Shown here: one piece after another, positions 44,127 through 53,698 of the stretch | How positions within the stretch are numbered: the first letter of the stretch is position 1 | Layout of the letters: every line of letters starts with the position of its first letter | Position numbers and translations under genes: made by a program | Notes under the pieces: generated by a model | The model's database searches: none | The model's input: the letters and a program-made list of their open reading frames with translations, nothing else | What the model was told of the DNA's origin: nothing | From: Chitinophagaceae bacterium | Lineage (GTDB): Bacteria > Bacteroidota > Bacteroidia > Chitinophagales > Chitinophagaceae | Assembly: GCA_020847395.1 (NCBI GenBank) | Contig: JADLCD010000167.1 | Coordinates: forward strand, 1 to 64,000 | Direction: 5' to 3' | DNA length: 64,000 nucleotides

Positions 44127-46600
44127 CTGAAGCTGAGCCTGAAATTTCTGACATTCCAGCGCCGGTAAGATTCCTGGTAAAAAGTTTCAGTATCATAAAT
44201 TGTACCCCAGCGCCTGGTATTGAATACATCGTTTACGGCAAATGTTACGGAAGCCCTTCTATTTTTCAAAAACTCTTTTCGGATAGCTATATCAACACCA
44301 TATTCAGCCATCATTTTTCCCTGTGGTATTATGCGTGGTGATTCATAATCTCCAATCAACTGAAAGCCGAGATTGTTGAATACTTTGCTCGTTTCGGTTT
44401 TTATTTTGTAATTAATGGTCAGTTTTCCCTGCCAGTTAACGCCGCTGTTACTTAGATTAACTTTATCAATATCAGCATTTGTTGTTCTGTATTGCAGGTT
44501 AAATGTTGGTGTTATATCAAAATTACTCCCAAACTTTTGCTGCAAAGTAAATTCAGCGCCATACCTGTTGGTAGTATTGGCATTTACAAACGTGTTTAAG
44601 ATAGCGTTGGGGTCAACTCCTGCATTTTGTAATTGAACATATTGCGCGGCACTAATGGTATCACTGTATTGCGTAATATCGTTAGGGTTATTTCTCCAAT
44701 ACAAAACGGCAAGCAAATTTCCGCCTTTGTAATCATGACTATAATTAATCTCAAATGAATTAATAAACTCCGGTTGCAACTGCGGGTTACCCTGGCGCAG
44801 GTTAACAGGGTCATTAATTTCAATAAATGGATTTAATTGCCAGAAATCAGGCCTGCGGATACGACGGGAGAAATTAAATTGTAACTGATCTTTTTCACCA
44901 AGTTGTTGTGTTAAGAATAAACTCGGGAAAAATGCATTCCATATATTTTTCAATTTTGCAGGATATTCATAGCCGAATTTAAAAGCGCTGTCAACCATCA
45001 ATCCCCTAAACTTTGAATACTCACTGCGAAGACCTAACTGGTAAGAGAATCCGCCGAATTTTTGTGAGTACGTTAAATAAGCTGCGTTAACCATTTCATT
45101 GTATTCATAATTATTGCTCAATGGCAGTTTTGTTTCTCCGCCATTTTCAACACTAAAAGCATTATAAAAACTTTTGAAAGTATTGTAGTAGGTTCTTATA
45201 CCTGCTTCAAATTTTGATCCTTCGCTAATCGGGTTTACATAATCTGCCTGGATTGTAATTTGATGATTATTATTTTTCCCTTCGTTGCGAACAGTAGATG
45301 GTTGTTTATATTCAGAACCATCAGAAAAAGCGTAAGTATTAATGATATTAGCATTGGAAGAACCGCCTCCGTAATCATAGTTAAAATCTGCCGTAAGCTC
45401 CTGGCCTTGTTTTGGAAAAGTGTGTTTATAATTTACTCTCGTACTATTCCTGTCAAACTTTGAGTTACCGATTGATGAACGATACCCGTTATACTCCGGT
45501 GTTTTATCACTATCAAGATATTCCTGCTGCTGCGTTTCATTATTGCCGAAACGTCCGCCGCCAAATCTTTGTGTAATGGAAACTGTATTGCGGTTATCTA
45601 TAAAATAATCAAATCCAAAATTTAAAAAAGTGAATTGCCTGCGGCGTTGGTTAAGACTATGCTGGTTAAAATAATCTTGTGTAACGCCATTTAGTTTGTT
45701 TTCACGTTCGGTTTCTCCTTTTGCTTTACCACGCGATTGATTGAAGCCTCCGCTTGCAAAGAAATTCAGTTTTCCTTCTCTTAAATTCAAATTAAGATTT
45801 CCACTGAGAATTCCCGGCGTACCAACAGAACCTGATACTATACCATTTAAACCAAAACGTTTATCTTTTTTCAGCACTACATTAATAATACCTCCTGAAG
45901 TTGCCGCATCAAATTTTGCAGAAGGATTGGTGATTAATTCTACTTTTTCAATATTATCTGCAGGAATCTGATCGAGCGTGAGAATAGTTGGCCGTCCGTC
46001 TACAAAAATCTGTGGAGTGCTGTTTCTTAATTCAATATTGCCATCAATATCAACAGATACAGATGGAATATTTCTCATAATATCTACTGCTGTTCCACCG
46101 GTTGCAGTAAGGCTTTTTGCTACATTAAATATTTTTCTGTCAATGCCCATTTCCAACGCGGGTTTTGTTGCGGTTATGGTTATGCCCTTCAGTTGCTTAA
46201 TGGCAGGTATCATAGCTATGTTGCCGAGGTCTTTCTCATATTTTTCCGTAAGCGTCTTGCTTTTATCAGGCGCAGCAGCAGGAATCAATTGTTCAAAAGT
46301 TTCATAGCCAAGCGCTGATATAACTATTTTGTAGGTAACAGAAGGAATAATATTATTAAAATGGAAGTTGCCGTTTGATTTGGTTAACATGCCATCAACC
46401 AGGCTGTCGGTTGCGGCAATATATAATTGAACAGAAGCGGCTTCAATAGCTTTTTCAGATTGGTGGTCAACCAGCTTTCCAAAAACCCGGTTTTGTTTAA
46501 ATTGAATTGCGGCATCTTCCGGCAATTGCTGTTCAGGGTTTTGGGCATGTGCTGCAAAAAAAGAAATAATAAATACAAGGATTAGTATTGAATGCTTCAT
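44060..46600 (-). CDS. outer-membrane TonB-dependent-type receptor with carboxypeptidase-regulatory domain
   Basis: Signal peptide MKHSILILVFIISFFAAHAQ from ATG 46600; a longer frame upstream adds only 13 residues. A carboxypeptidase-regulatory-like beta-sandwich is at about 38-115 (VFGKLVDHQSEKAIEAASVQLY), a plug domain at about 130-220 (TGGTAVDIMRNIPSVSVDID, FVDGRPTIL), and an outer-membrane barrel fills the rest, ending in an aromatic-rich strand (FRLSFSYKFGKADF). It fits the OMP_b-brl_3 family. There is no SusD partner nearby. The ligand is unknown. Confidence 0.9.
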   Translation of the reverse strand: MKHSILILVFIISFFAAHAQNPEQQLPEDAAIQFKQNRVFGKLVDHQSEKAIEAASVQLYIAATDSLVDGMLTKSNGNFHFNNIIPSVTYKIVISALGYETFEQLIPAAAPDKSKTLTEKYEKDLGNIAMIPAIKQLKGITITATKPALEMGIDRKIFNVAKSLTATGGTAVDIMRNIPSVSVDIDGNIELRNSTPQIFVDGRPTILTLDQIPADNIEKVELITNPSAKFDAATSGGIINVVLKKDKRFGLNGIVSGSVGTPGILSGNLNLNLREGKLNFFASGGFNQSRGKAKGETERENKLNGVTQDYFNQHSLNQRRRQFTFLNFGFDYFIDNRNTVSITQRFGGGRFGNNETQQQEYLDSDKTPEYNGYRSSIGNSKFDRNSTRVNYKHTFPKQGQELTADFNYDYGGGSSNANIINTYAFSDGSEYKQPSTVRNEGKNNNHQITIQADYVNPISEGSKFEAGIRTYYNTFKSFYNAFSVENGGETKLPLSNNYEYNEMVNAAYLTYSQKFGGFSYQLGLRSEYSKFRGLMVDSAFKFGYEYPAKLKNIWNAFFPSLFLTQQLGEKDQLQFNFSRRIRRPDFWQLNPFIEINDPVNLRQGNPQLQPEFINSFEINYSHDYKGGNLLAVLYWRNNPNDITQYSDTISAAQYVQLQNAGVDPNAILNTFVNANTTNRYGAEFTLQQKFGSNFDITPTFNLQYRTTNADIDKVNLSNSGVNWQGKLTINYKIKTETSKVFNNLGFQLIGDYESPRIIPQGKMMAEYGVDIAIRKEFLKNRRASVTFAVNDVFNTRRWGTIYDTETFYQESYRRWNVRNFRLSFSYKFGKADFSLLHRNNRRGDDE

Positions 46601-46796
46601 TAAAAGATAATTGTGATTAAAACAACAAGGCATATGCAAAAACGTGCTGCATCAGCCGAAAAAAGTTAGTTACAGGGGGAGCATAAAGTTAACATGAAAT
46701 ACTTAGCATTCACAATAATTAACGGAATGCTTTAACCTAAATTAACGTTTTATTCAGAGGTGCTGCTTATGAAAGGGGCAGCATTTAATTTTCATT

Positions 46797-46804
46797 TACA
46801 TTTG
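46797..46804 (+). promoter_or_regulatory. -7 box ahead of the hydrolase/glycosyltransferase operon
   Basis: TACATTTG matches TAnnTTTG exactly. ATG 46811 begins six bases later and opens the conserved part of the protein, which decides the start. Confidence 0.5.
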
Positions 46805-46810
46805 GTAAGT

Positions 46811-47611
46811 ATGCAATCAGCTTTTGTGCCTTTCAAAGATTCCGCCATTCATTATATAACAATAGGTGCGGGAGAAAAAATTTTAGTATGCCTGCATGGT
46901 TTTGCTGAAAACGCTGAAAGTTTTTTTCCCCTGGCAGAACATCTTACAAATAAATATACTATTGTATTGCCTGATATGCCTTTGCACGGAAAAACAACCT
47001 GGAAGCAGGATTTGCTATTCACCATTGATGACCTGGCAGAAATCATCAATAAAATTCCTGTTATTGAAAACAAAAACTTTGCTGTTTTGGGATATAGTAT
47101 GGGGGGGCGGATTGCCTTGCAGTTGTACCAGTGTATGCCAAAAAGAATTGAGAAACTTATCCTGATAGCGCCTGATGGTATAATTATTAACCCCTGGTAT
47201 GGCCTTGCAACACAAACAAAAGCAGGCAATGCATTATTTTACCGGGTAATGAAAAAACCGGGTGTTTTTTTTGCAGCAACAACTGCGCTCAAAAAACTTT
47301 CGCTCATTAACACCGGCGTATACAAATATGTGCATCAGCATTTAAAAACAAACGATATGAGAAGCAGGTTATATAATATCTGGACAACAATGCGTAAAAT
47401 GAAACCGGATATACAAACCATAAAAAAACTTATTATTACCTGCAAAACGCCTGTATTATTGGTATATGGAAGATACGATAAAGTGATCCGCTATACTACA
47501 GGTGAAAAATTCAGAACAGGTATAGAAGCGTTATGCGCTTTGCATATATTGAATTGCGGGCATCGTTTATTGCATGAAAAAAATGTGGAAGAGATAGCCG
47601 GTAAATTATAG
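46811..47611 (+). CDS. alpha/beta hydrolase
   Basis: Serine-hydrolase of about 266 aa. The oxyanion segment CLHGFAE, nucleophile Ser96 (GYSMGGRIAL), Asp223 (YGRYDKVIR) and His251 (NCGHRLLHE) form the triad. There is no signal peptide. I took ATG 46811 over GTG 46760 because a perfect -7 box lies between them. It is followed after 17 bp by a glycosyltransferase, so the pair may act in envelope-glycan or glycolipid metabolism (context inference only). Confidence 0.85.
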   Translation: MQSAFVPFKDSAIHYITIGAGEKILVCLHGFAENAESFFPLAEHLTNKYTIVLPDMPLHGKTTWKQDLLFTIDDLAEIINKIPVIENKNFAVLGYSMGGRIALQLYQCMPKRIEKLILIAPDGIIINPWYGLATQTKAGNALFYRVMKKPGVFFAATTALKKLSLINTGVYKYVHQHLKTNDMRSRLYNIWTTMRKMKPDIQTIKKLIITCKTPVLLVYGRYDKVIRYTTGEKFRTGIEALCALHILNCGHRLLHEKNVEEIAGKL

Positions 47612-47628
47612 CAACCTAAAATTTTTCA

Positions 47629-48768
47629 TTGATAGTTTTAATAGTCATACTTGTTGTTTTGCTGGTTGCTTATTATTTTTTAATAGGCTACTATCATAAT
47701 GCATGGATGCAGATACCTGTTTTTGAAAATGAACAGGATACAGCCCCGGGCATAAAAGTGTCTGTTATTGTTCCTGCACGTAACGAAGCATTGGTAATTG
47801 AAGATTGCCTGCAATCATTGCTGCATCAAACTTATCCCGGCTATTTACTGGAAATAATAATTGTTGATGATTATTCAGATGATGATACAGCAGCCATTGT
47901 ATCCAGGTATACTTCCGAAAGGGTAAAACTACTTTCTTTAAAAAATTATTTAAAAGAAGGGGATACGCTTGCTCACAAGAAAAAAGCCATTGAAATTGGT
48001 ATAGCCCAAAGCAGGGGTGACGTAATTGTAACTACAGATGCGGATTGTGCAGCAGATAAAAACTGGATAAATACGATTGTTCATTTTTACAACAGCACTA
48101 AAACGGCGTTTATTGTTGCCCCGGTAAAAATCATTCCGGGAGGCAGCGTGCTTTCTGTTTTCCAAAGTATTGATTTTGCGATAATGCAGGGTATTACCGG
48201 GGCATCTGTATATAAAAATTTTCACCGCATGTGCAATGGCGCTAATCTTGCTTATGAAAAGAAAATATTTTATGCAGTAAACGGGTTTGAAAATATTGAT
48301 CACATTGCTTCCGGCGATGATATGCTGCTGATGGAAAAAATTGCCAATAAATTTCCCAACAGCATTGGGTATGTAAAAAATAAATTGGCTATTGTTGATA
48401 CGCTTCCGGCTGAAAGCTGGAAACAATTTTTTAACCAGCGCATACGCTGGGCAAGCAAAACAAAAAATTACAGCGATAAAAAAATAATTGCCGTATTAGC
48501 AATGGTATACCTGCTTAATCTTTGTTTGTTCGTACTGCTAATCGGGAGTATAATAAAGCCTGCATTATTTATCTGCTTCGTGGCTTTTGTGTTTTATAAA
48601 TGCATTATTGAATGGGCGTTTGTAAAAGATATTCTCCGATATTTTGAGCTGGATTCGTTTATGCCTTTGTTTCCTTTATTTCAGCCCTTGCATATTATCT
48701 ATATTGTTATCTCTGGTTTTTTTGGAACAATAGGAAAGTATAGCTGGAAAGGAAGAGCAGTTAAATAA
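47629..48768 (+). CDS. membrane glycosyltransferase, family 2
   Basis: An N-terminal membrane helix (1-20), a GT-A domain at about 40-270 (VSVIVPARNEALVIEDCLQSLL, DDYSDDDTAAIVSRY, the DXD-like TTDADCAAD, and ASGDDMLLMEKI, with the QQRIRWASK-type NQRIRWASK acceptor motif) and three C-terminal helices. It is a processive or lipid-linked glycosyltransferase of the inner membrane. The start is TTG at 47629; no ATG precedes the helix. Confidence 0.9.
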   Translation: MIVLIVILVVLLVAYYFLIGYYHNAWMQIPVFENEQDTAPGIKVSVIVPARNEALVIEDCLQSLLHQTYPGYLLEIIIVDDYSDDDTAAIVSRYTSERVKLLSLKNYLKEGDTLAHKKKAIEIGIAQSRGDVIVTTDADCAADKNWINTIVHFYNSTKTAFIVAPVKIIPGGSVLSVFQSIDFAIMQGITGASVYKNFHRMCNGANLAYEKKIFYAVNGFENIDHIASGDDMLLMEKIANKFPNSIGYVKNKLAIVDTLPAESWKQFFNQRIRWASKTKNYSDKKIIAVLAMVYLLNLCLFVLLIGSIIKPALFICFVAFVFYKCIIEWAFVKDILRYFELDSFMPLFPLFQPLHIIYIVISGFFGTIGKYSWKGRAVK

Positions 48769-49003
48769 ACCATGCTTTTAATTCAGTGCAAATTAATATT
48801 TTGAGGTGCTGCCGATATAAAACAACTTACACAAAACTGGTTTTACTGTATAAAAGTGACTATATCAAACTACTTATTCATGAATAAGTTTTGGGAAACT
48901 CCGATCCACAGCCTGCTATATTTTGATACCAGTATCCACGTTAGGCGCCTGTTTTTACGCGGGATATGTACTATGGCTGATTAAAGGAAATATTTTGAAC
49001 CCG

Positions 49004-49080
49004 TGAGAGATTGCTTCTTCCGCCAAAATATTCACTCAATTCAAATGATTATGCTGGCGGGCTTGCAAAAACGGCGGGAG
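49004..49080. repeat. dispersed intergenic repeat, copy S2
   Basis: Counterpart of the repeat at 40549. The first 21 bases are identical, then TCAATTCAAATG and a GC-rich end (GGCGGGCTTGCAAAAACGG) align with gaps. Confidence 0.65.
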
Positions 49081-49230
49081 GTTGAGTGAATGTATGCTTT
49101 GCCTTGGTGCTGGTTGTAAACTTAAAACTTTTACCGTCACTGCGAACCCGCCCTCAGGTTGTATGAAACCAAAAGCATGTTGCGGCGGATGAAGCAGTCT
49201 CGTTCATAATTCAAGGTTAAGATTGCTTCT

Positions 49231-49400
49231 CCCACCGGCAGGTTGTAATGAATTAAATGCATTTCGCGGCGGTGAAAAATCTGTTTGGCAGTAGTGCAAA
49301 AGATAAACATGAGTACCAATGCCCAACAGATTTCTCCCTCGCACGACGGAACTGTGTTGGTTTTAATGTCAGCAAAAATGAAATCCCTGAAGGAATATTC
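49231..49400. repeat. dispersed intergenic repeat, copy R2 with S-type tail
   Basis: 49231-49343 matches the repeat at 19438, including the hairpin arms (49274-49290 and 49320-49336). It then continues into TGTTGGTTTTAATGTCAGCA and GAAATCCCTGA, found also at 40625 and 40677. The R and S elements therefore belong to one composite family. Confidence 0.65.
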
Positions 49401-49478
49401 ACCCGGCACCTCAAAATATTAATTAATCTAATTCTACCATAACAGTAAACAAGCATATTAAATCAGTATTTTGCATGT

Positions 49479-50564
49479 GTGCACACCCAATTTTCATCCT
49501 GGTTTTCTGCATGGAAAAGATTACGTAAAAACAGGGGCGCTGTTTTTGGATTGTTTACTATTGCGGTTGCAATAATTGTTTGCATAGCTGCCTACTTTAT
49601 AGCGCCTGACCACTCGCCCAATGCCAACAGGATGATTCTTGAAATCGGCGGACAAAAACCCGGGTTCAAAATGAGTTTCCTGTTGTTGCCGAAAGAAAAA
49701 AGCGCGCAACAAACAGGTTTTTTCCGCAGGTTAATAAGCGGCGCTGAAGATGCCTGCAACTATACACCCATCACCGCATGGCAAAAAACAGGAGATAGCA
49801 TTATTGTTCAGAAATATATTGATGAAGGTATACAGGAACGCCAGGCATATCATATCAACAACCTGAAAAGTGTTTCCGAAAAATATATCGTTACCAAAAC
49901 TTTTTGGTGCGGCACAGATAAATTTGGCAGGGATATTTTAAGCCGGCTTATTGTTGGAACGCGTGTAAGCCTGGCTGTTGGTTTAATTGCGGTGAGTATT
50001 TCCTTATCTATCGGTATACTACTTGGTTTAATGGCCGGTTATTTCAGGGGAAGAACAGACAATATTATTATGTGGTTTATCAATGTTATATGGAGTATTC
50101 CAACATTATTATTGGTTTTTGCCATTACCATTGTTTTAGGAAAAGGTTTCTGGCAGGTATTCATTGCCGTTGGTTTAACGCTTTGGGTAAATGTGGCCCG
50201 CATTATACGTACGCAGGTAATGAGTATACGCGAACTGCAATATGTTGAAGCGGCGAAAGCGTTAGGCTTTACCGATTTCAGAATTATTTTCAGGCATATA
50301 TTACCTAATGTATTGGGGCCGGTAATGGTTATTGCGGCCTCTAATTTTGCAAGTGCCATCGTAATTGAAGCTGGCTTAAGTTTTTTAGGTGTTGGCGTTC
50401 AGCCTCCACAACCCAGTTGGGGTTTAATGATAAAGGAAAACTACAATTTCATCATCACACATAACCCACTACTTGCTATAGCGCCGGGCGTATGTATTAT
50501 GATATTGGTGCTTGCTTTTAATTTATTGGGTAATGGTTTACGCGATGCGTTTGACGTGCTGTAG
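49479..50564 (+). CDS. oligopeptide ABC transporter permease (DppC/OppC type)
   Basis: Six-helix permease of 361 aa with the EAA loop YVEAAKALGFTDFRIIFRHILPN that contacts the ATPase, and the GTDKFGRDILSRLIVGTRVSL entry of the family. Between helix 1 and the core is an extracytoplasmic segment of about 110 residues, longer than in E. coli DppC. The start is GTG 49479. No DppB, ATPase or binding protein is adjacent, so the partner subunits are encoded elsewhere. Confidence 0.9.
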   Translation: MHTQFSSWFSAWKRLRKNRGAVFGLFTIAVAIIVCIAAYFIAPDHSPNANRMILEIGGQKPGFKMSFLLLPKEKSAQQTGFFRRLISGAEDACNYTPITAWQKTGDSIIVQKYIDEGIQERQAYHINNLKSVSEKYIVTKTFWCGTDKFGRDILSRLIVGTRVSLAVGLIAVSISLSIGILLGLMAGYFRGRTDNIIMWFINVIWSIPTLLLVFAITIVLGKGFWQVFIAVGLTLWVNVARIIRTQVMSIRELQYVEAAKALGFTDFRIIFRHILPNVLGPVMVIAASNFASAIVIEAGLSFLGVGVQPPQPSWGLMIKENYNFIITHNPLLAIAPGVCIMILVLAFNLLGNGLRDAFDVL

Positions 50565-50592
50565 AGACAAGGCATGCCTTGTCTCTACAGCA
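50557..50592. repeat. perfect 36-bp palindrome across the permease stop codon
   Basis: Arms TGCTGTAGAGACAAGGCA and TGCCTTGTCTCTACAGCA with no loop base. It includes the last codons and stop of the permease and lies before the convergent Lrp gene. The GTAGAGAC...GTCTCTAC core is of a type seen as dispersed palindromes in other genomes. It can act as a terminator hairpin, though there is no T-run. Confidence 0.85.
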
Positions 50593-50604
50593 TACCTTCC
50601 ACCT

Positions 50605-51075
50605 TTACACAGGTGCCACCTGCACATTCCTGTTAAAACTTTCCTCTAATGATATAAGCGTTTCAGTACGTTCTATTCCTTTTATTTTCTGCAGTTCATC
50701 ATGCAGTATATGGCGTAATTGGGCAATATCCCTGCAAATAATTTCAATGAACATGCTGTAATTTCCTGTGGTATAATTGAGGCGAACTATTTCTGGTATC
50801 TTTTTTAAATCTTTGGCTACAGTATCGTAAAGGGAGCTTTTTTCAAGATATATTCCCACAAAAGCAGTAATGTCGTATCCAAGTTCTTTCAGCTCCACAT
50901 TCAGCCTTGTGCCTTTTACTATACCGCTTTCCTGCAATTTTTTAATGCGCACATGTATTGTACCGCCGGATACTGAAAGGTTTTTACCCAGGTCAGCATA
51001 GGAAATTCCCGCGTCATCCATCATTGCTGAAATTATCTGGAGGTCTAATTTGTCTAAATTTAATTTGGATGACAT
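50605..51075 (-). CDS. Lrp/AsnC-family transcriptional regulator
   Basis: An N-terminal winged helix at about 8-60 (LDLQIISAMMDDAGISYADLGKNLSVSGGTIHVRIKKLQESGIV) and a C-terminal RAM ligand-binding domain at about 70-150 (GNYSMFIEIICRDIAQLRHIL). The length of 156 aa is standard. It forms multimers that respond to amino acids. It is monocistronic; the effector and targets are unknown. Confidence 0.93.
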   Translation of the reverse strand: MSSKLNLDKLDLQIISAMMDDAGISYADLGKNLSVSGGTIHVRIKKLQESGIVKGTRLNVELKELGYDITAFVGIYLEKSSLYDTVAKDLKKIPEIVRLNYTTGNYSMFIEIICRDIAQLRHILHDELQKIKGIERTETLISLEESFNRNVQVAPV

Positions 51076-51282
51076 ATTCTTAATGATTTTTTCAAAGTTC
51101 TTAAATATTGTTGACTTTTTTTAATGAAACCTTTGCGAATATGGAAGTTTTATAAGAAACCATTGCATTATGATTTCTTATTTAAACATAAAAACGGCTA
51201 ATACGCTGAATAGCTTTTGAGAGGAACAATCACCCGGGGAAATAGCATCAATAAAAACAGCCGGAAAATTCACATCAACCTG

Positions 51283-52164
51283 TTAACTCCACTCCTCCCA
51301 TTTCTTTTCTGCCTTTTTATTAACCCGGGCTGCAATAATAATACTGATCTCGTATAACAATATAAGGGGTAAGCAAACTATCATCTGGCTTCCCCAATCC
51401 GGAGAGGGTGTAATAATCGCTGCAATTACCAATAAGGCAATATATGCATATTTCCTGTAGGTTCTTAAGAACCCCGCCGTTAATAACCCTATTCTTGCCA
51501 ATACCCACGATGCCATAGGCAATTCAAAAGCAATACCCGACCCAAGCGTAATATCAATAAGTGAGTCCATGTAATCACCAAGCATGGGTTTATATTCCAG
51601 CATTTGCCTTGTGCCTAAAGTATAGTTGTAAAGAAAATTAAAAGTAAAAGGAGCCAGCATAAAATATCCAAACGCTGCACCTATAAAAAAGAAAAACGTT
51701 ACCCAAAAAATGATGCCGGTTGTGTGCTTTAATTCTTCTTCTTTTAAAGCAGGTTTAACAAAACGCCATACTTCCCAGCACAAATAAGGAAAAGCGGCAA
51801 GTATACCTCCAACCGCTGCAATGGAAATACTCGTCATAAAAGTTCCGCTCACTTCTGTTACCTGCAGCTTCATATTAATGGGCGGCATACATAAGGAATC
51901 GCCCATACCCAATTTGTGACTTAACGCGCAAAACATGCGGTATGAAATGAAATCAGACTGTGTAGGACCGATAATTACATGGTCGTATATCCAATCAATG
52001 TTAAGGAAAATAGCTACGGCAAATACTAAAATGGCAAATACAGAACGTACTATATGCCAGCGCAATGCTTCAAGATGATCCACAAAACTCATTTCAGCAT
52101 CATCTGCTTCCTGTTGACCTCTTATACGCTTGAAAAAAGACTTCCTTTGTGATTCTATAGCCAA
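51283..52164 (-). CDS. tatC: twin-arginine translocase subunit TatC
   Basis: Six-helix receptor for Tat signal peptides. The N-terminal SFVDHLEALRWHIVRS carries the conserved signal-recognition Glu, and FVKPALKEEELKHT and the PSPDWGSQMIVCLPLILLYE end match the family. The length of 293 aa includes a Bacteroidota insertion of about 35 residues after helix 1. It would export the Tat-type sugar enzymes of the 8.5-10.8 kb region. No tatA is adjacent. Confidence 0.96.
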   Translation of the reverse strand: MAIESQRKSFFKRIRGQQEADDAEMSFVDHLEALRWHIVRSVFAILVFAVAIFLNIDWIYDHVIIGPTQSDFISYRMFCALSHKLGMGDSLCMPPINMKLQVTEVSGTFMTSISIAAVGGILAAFPYLCWEVWRFVKPALKEEELKHTTGIIFWVTFFFFIGAAFGYFMLAPFTFNFLYNYTLGTRQMLEYKPMLGDYMDSLIDITLGSGIAFELPMASWVLARIGLLTAGFLRTYRKYAYIALLVIAAIITPSPDWGSQMIVCLPLILLYEISIIIAARVNKKAEKKWEEWS

Positions 52165-52424
52165 AGCAATAAAAATTGAGGAGCAAACCTAACGAAAAAA
52201 CTAATGTTATGCGGTATCATTACACTTTCGGTAGAATTAAAACATTGTTTCATATAGCCGATATTTGAAAAGTATTTGTTATAAGGCGTTAACCCATGTT
52301 AATAGTTTGTAAATCAGGTTTAAAGCAGGTTAACTGCGGGTTAACAATAAAACAGCGCACCGGGTACATTTTAAAAAAATAAAAAACAAATTTTGTGTCC
52401 CTTAACTTGTACAACGAATTTGGA

Positions 52425-53687
52425 ATGCGTTCTGCCACATTAAAATGGATAGTACTGATTGGCTGTATTGTGATTGCTATAATGGTAGGCATACAATTAT
52501 ACTGGCTTAACCATATTTATAAATTGGAGCAAAAGCAATTTCGTACCAATGTTATTAAAAGCATAAGAGGCTTGTTTGAAGATATTGATATATCAAACCG
52601 GCCTGACGGCCACCTGCAACAGCTTATTGCCACACAGCCCGACCCTAACACATTTATTATTAAAACAGATGTTATTCCTTCAAAAGACACACTCATTTAT
52701 TATATTAGTAATGAGCTGATAGATTTTGATGTGATGACGGAATGTATTGTTGCCGCATACGATAAAAATGAAAAGGAGTATACCTATCGTCAGCAAATAG
52801 CATCGCCGGCATTACAAAGCAGGTTTGATATTAATAGTATACCTGTTTACCCGGCAGACTATCATTATATTTTACTACAATTCCCCGGCCGCAATAAGTA
52901 TGTGCTTTCCCAAATGAATTTCTGGATTATTGGAAGTATTATTGTAATACTCGTACTTATCGGGCTTGCCGTAAGTTTATTTTATTTTTATAAACAAAAA
53001 TTCCTGGTTGAAATACAAAAAGATTTCGTCAACAACTTTACACATGAATTTAAAACACCACTGGCAGTAATGAAGATTGCTTCAGAAGTTTTATCTCAAC
53101 CAGGCATTACAAAACAGCCTGAAAGAATGGAAAAATACACTTCCATTATCAGGCATGAAACTGAACACTTGCAGAGCCAGGTAGAACGATTGCTGAAAAT
53201 GGCGGCATCTGAGCAGCAGGAGCTTCCTATAGAAAAAAATTCATTTAACGTTAAAGAACTGATTGAACAGGCAGTATCTAAACTTCAACCGCTTATGGAA
53301 ACAAGAGGCGCGAAAATAGATGTGAAAATGAATGATGAAAAAGTAGAGATGAAAGCAGATAAAAATCATCTTGAACTTGCGGTAGTAAATCTTATTGAAA
53401 ATGGTATTAAATACTCAGCCCGCCCTTCTATTGTAATTGAAGCCGGCAAAACAGATTCGGAAAGTTTTATTGCAGTTAAGGATAATGGCATTGGTATTGA
53501 TAAAAAGTATTACAAAAATATTTTCAAGAAATTTTATCGTGTTCCAACAGGTGATGTGCACAATGTAAAAGGATTTGGATTAGGCCTTAATTTTGTCAAG
53601 AAGATTGTTGATGCCCATAACGGAAGAATAGTTGTGAACAGTATTCCCGGTATAGGCACAGAGTTTAAGATAATCATTCCATCATAA
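52425..53687 (+). CDS. membrane sensor histidine kinase, RprX-like
   Basis: Membrane helices at about 7-28 and 166-188 enclose an extracytoplasmic sensor. HisKA has His207 in THEFKTPLA, and the HATPase domain has NLIENGIKYS, DNGIGI, FKKFYRV and GFGLGLN. It shares the order and opening pattern (helix ending QLYWLNHIYKLEQKQFR) of the kinase at 3031, which supports ATG 52425 over GTG 52395. It is paired with the regulator gene 11 bp downstream. Confidence 0.92.
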   Translation: MRSATLKWIVLIGCIVIAIMVGIQLYWLNHIYKLEQKQFRTNVIKSIRGLFEDIDISNRPDGHLQQLIATQPDPNTFIIKTDVIPSKDTLIYYISNELIDFDVMTECIVAAYDKNEKEYTYRQQIASPALQSRFDINSIPVYPADYHYILLQFPGRNKYVLSQMNFWIIGSIIVILVLIGLAVSLFYFYKQKFLVEIQKDFVNNFTHEFKTPLAVMKIASEVLSQPGITKQPERMEKYTSIIRHETEHLQSQVERLLKMAASEQQELPIEKNSFNVKELIEQAVSKLQPLMETRGAKIDVKMNDEKVEMKADKNHLELAVVNLIENGIKYSARPSIVIEAGKTDSESFIAVKDNGIGIDKKYYKNIFKKFYRVPTGDVHNVKGFGLGLNFVKKIVDAHNGRIVVNSIPGIGTEFKIIIPS

Positions 53688-53698
53688 AATTGTTTACC

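Larger units (their letters stand above)
48769..49478. other. 710-base gene-free gap filled with repeats
   Basis: The longest intergenic stretch. Its right two thirds hold repeat copies S2 (49004-49080) and R2 (49231-49343) and a tail shared with the 40.6 kb gap. The left third has a 34-codon frame at 48880-48984 (MNKFWETPIHSLLYFDTSIH at its start) that I cannot assign. Reading frames on the minus strand between 49137 and 49409 come from repeat sequence and are not believable genes. Confidence 0.6.

Noticed and set aside
44060-46600. SusC-type polysaccharide receptor
   Set aside because: There is no SusD-like gene beside it and the sequence fits the OMP_b-brl_3 receptors. Called only as a TonB-dependent-type receptor.
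49137-49409. Minus-strand reading frame of 90 codons in the 49 kb gap
   Set aside because: It lies over the R2 repeat and a related segment; the repeat copy at 19.4 kb does not keep the frame. No domain or plausible start.
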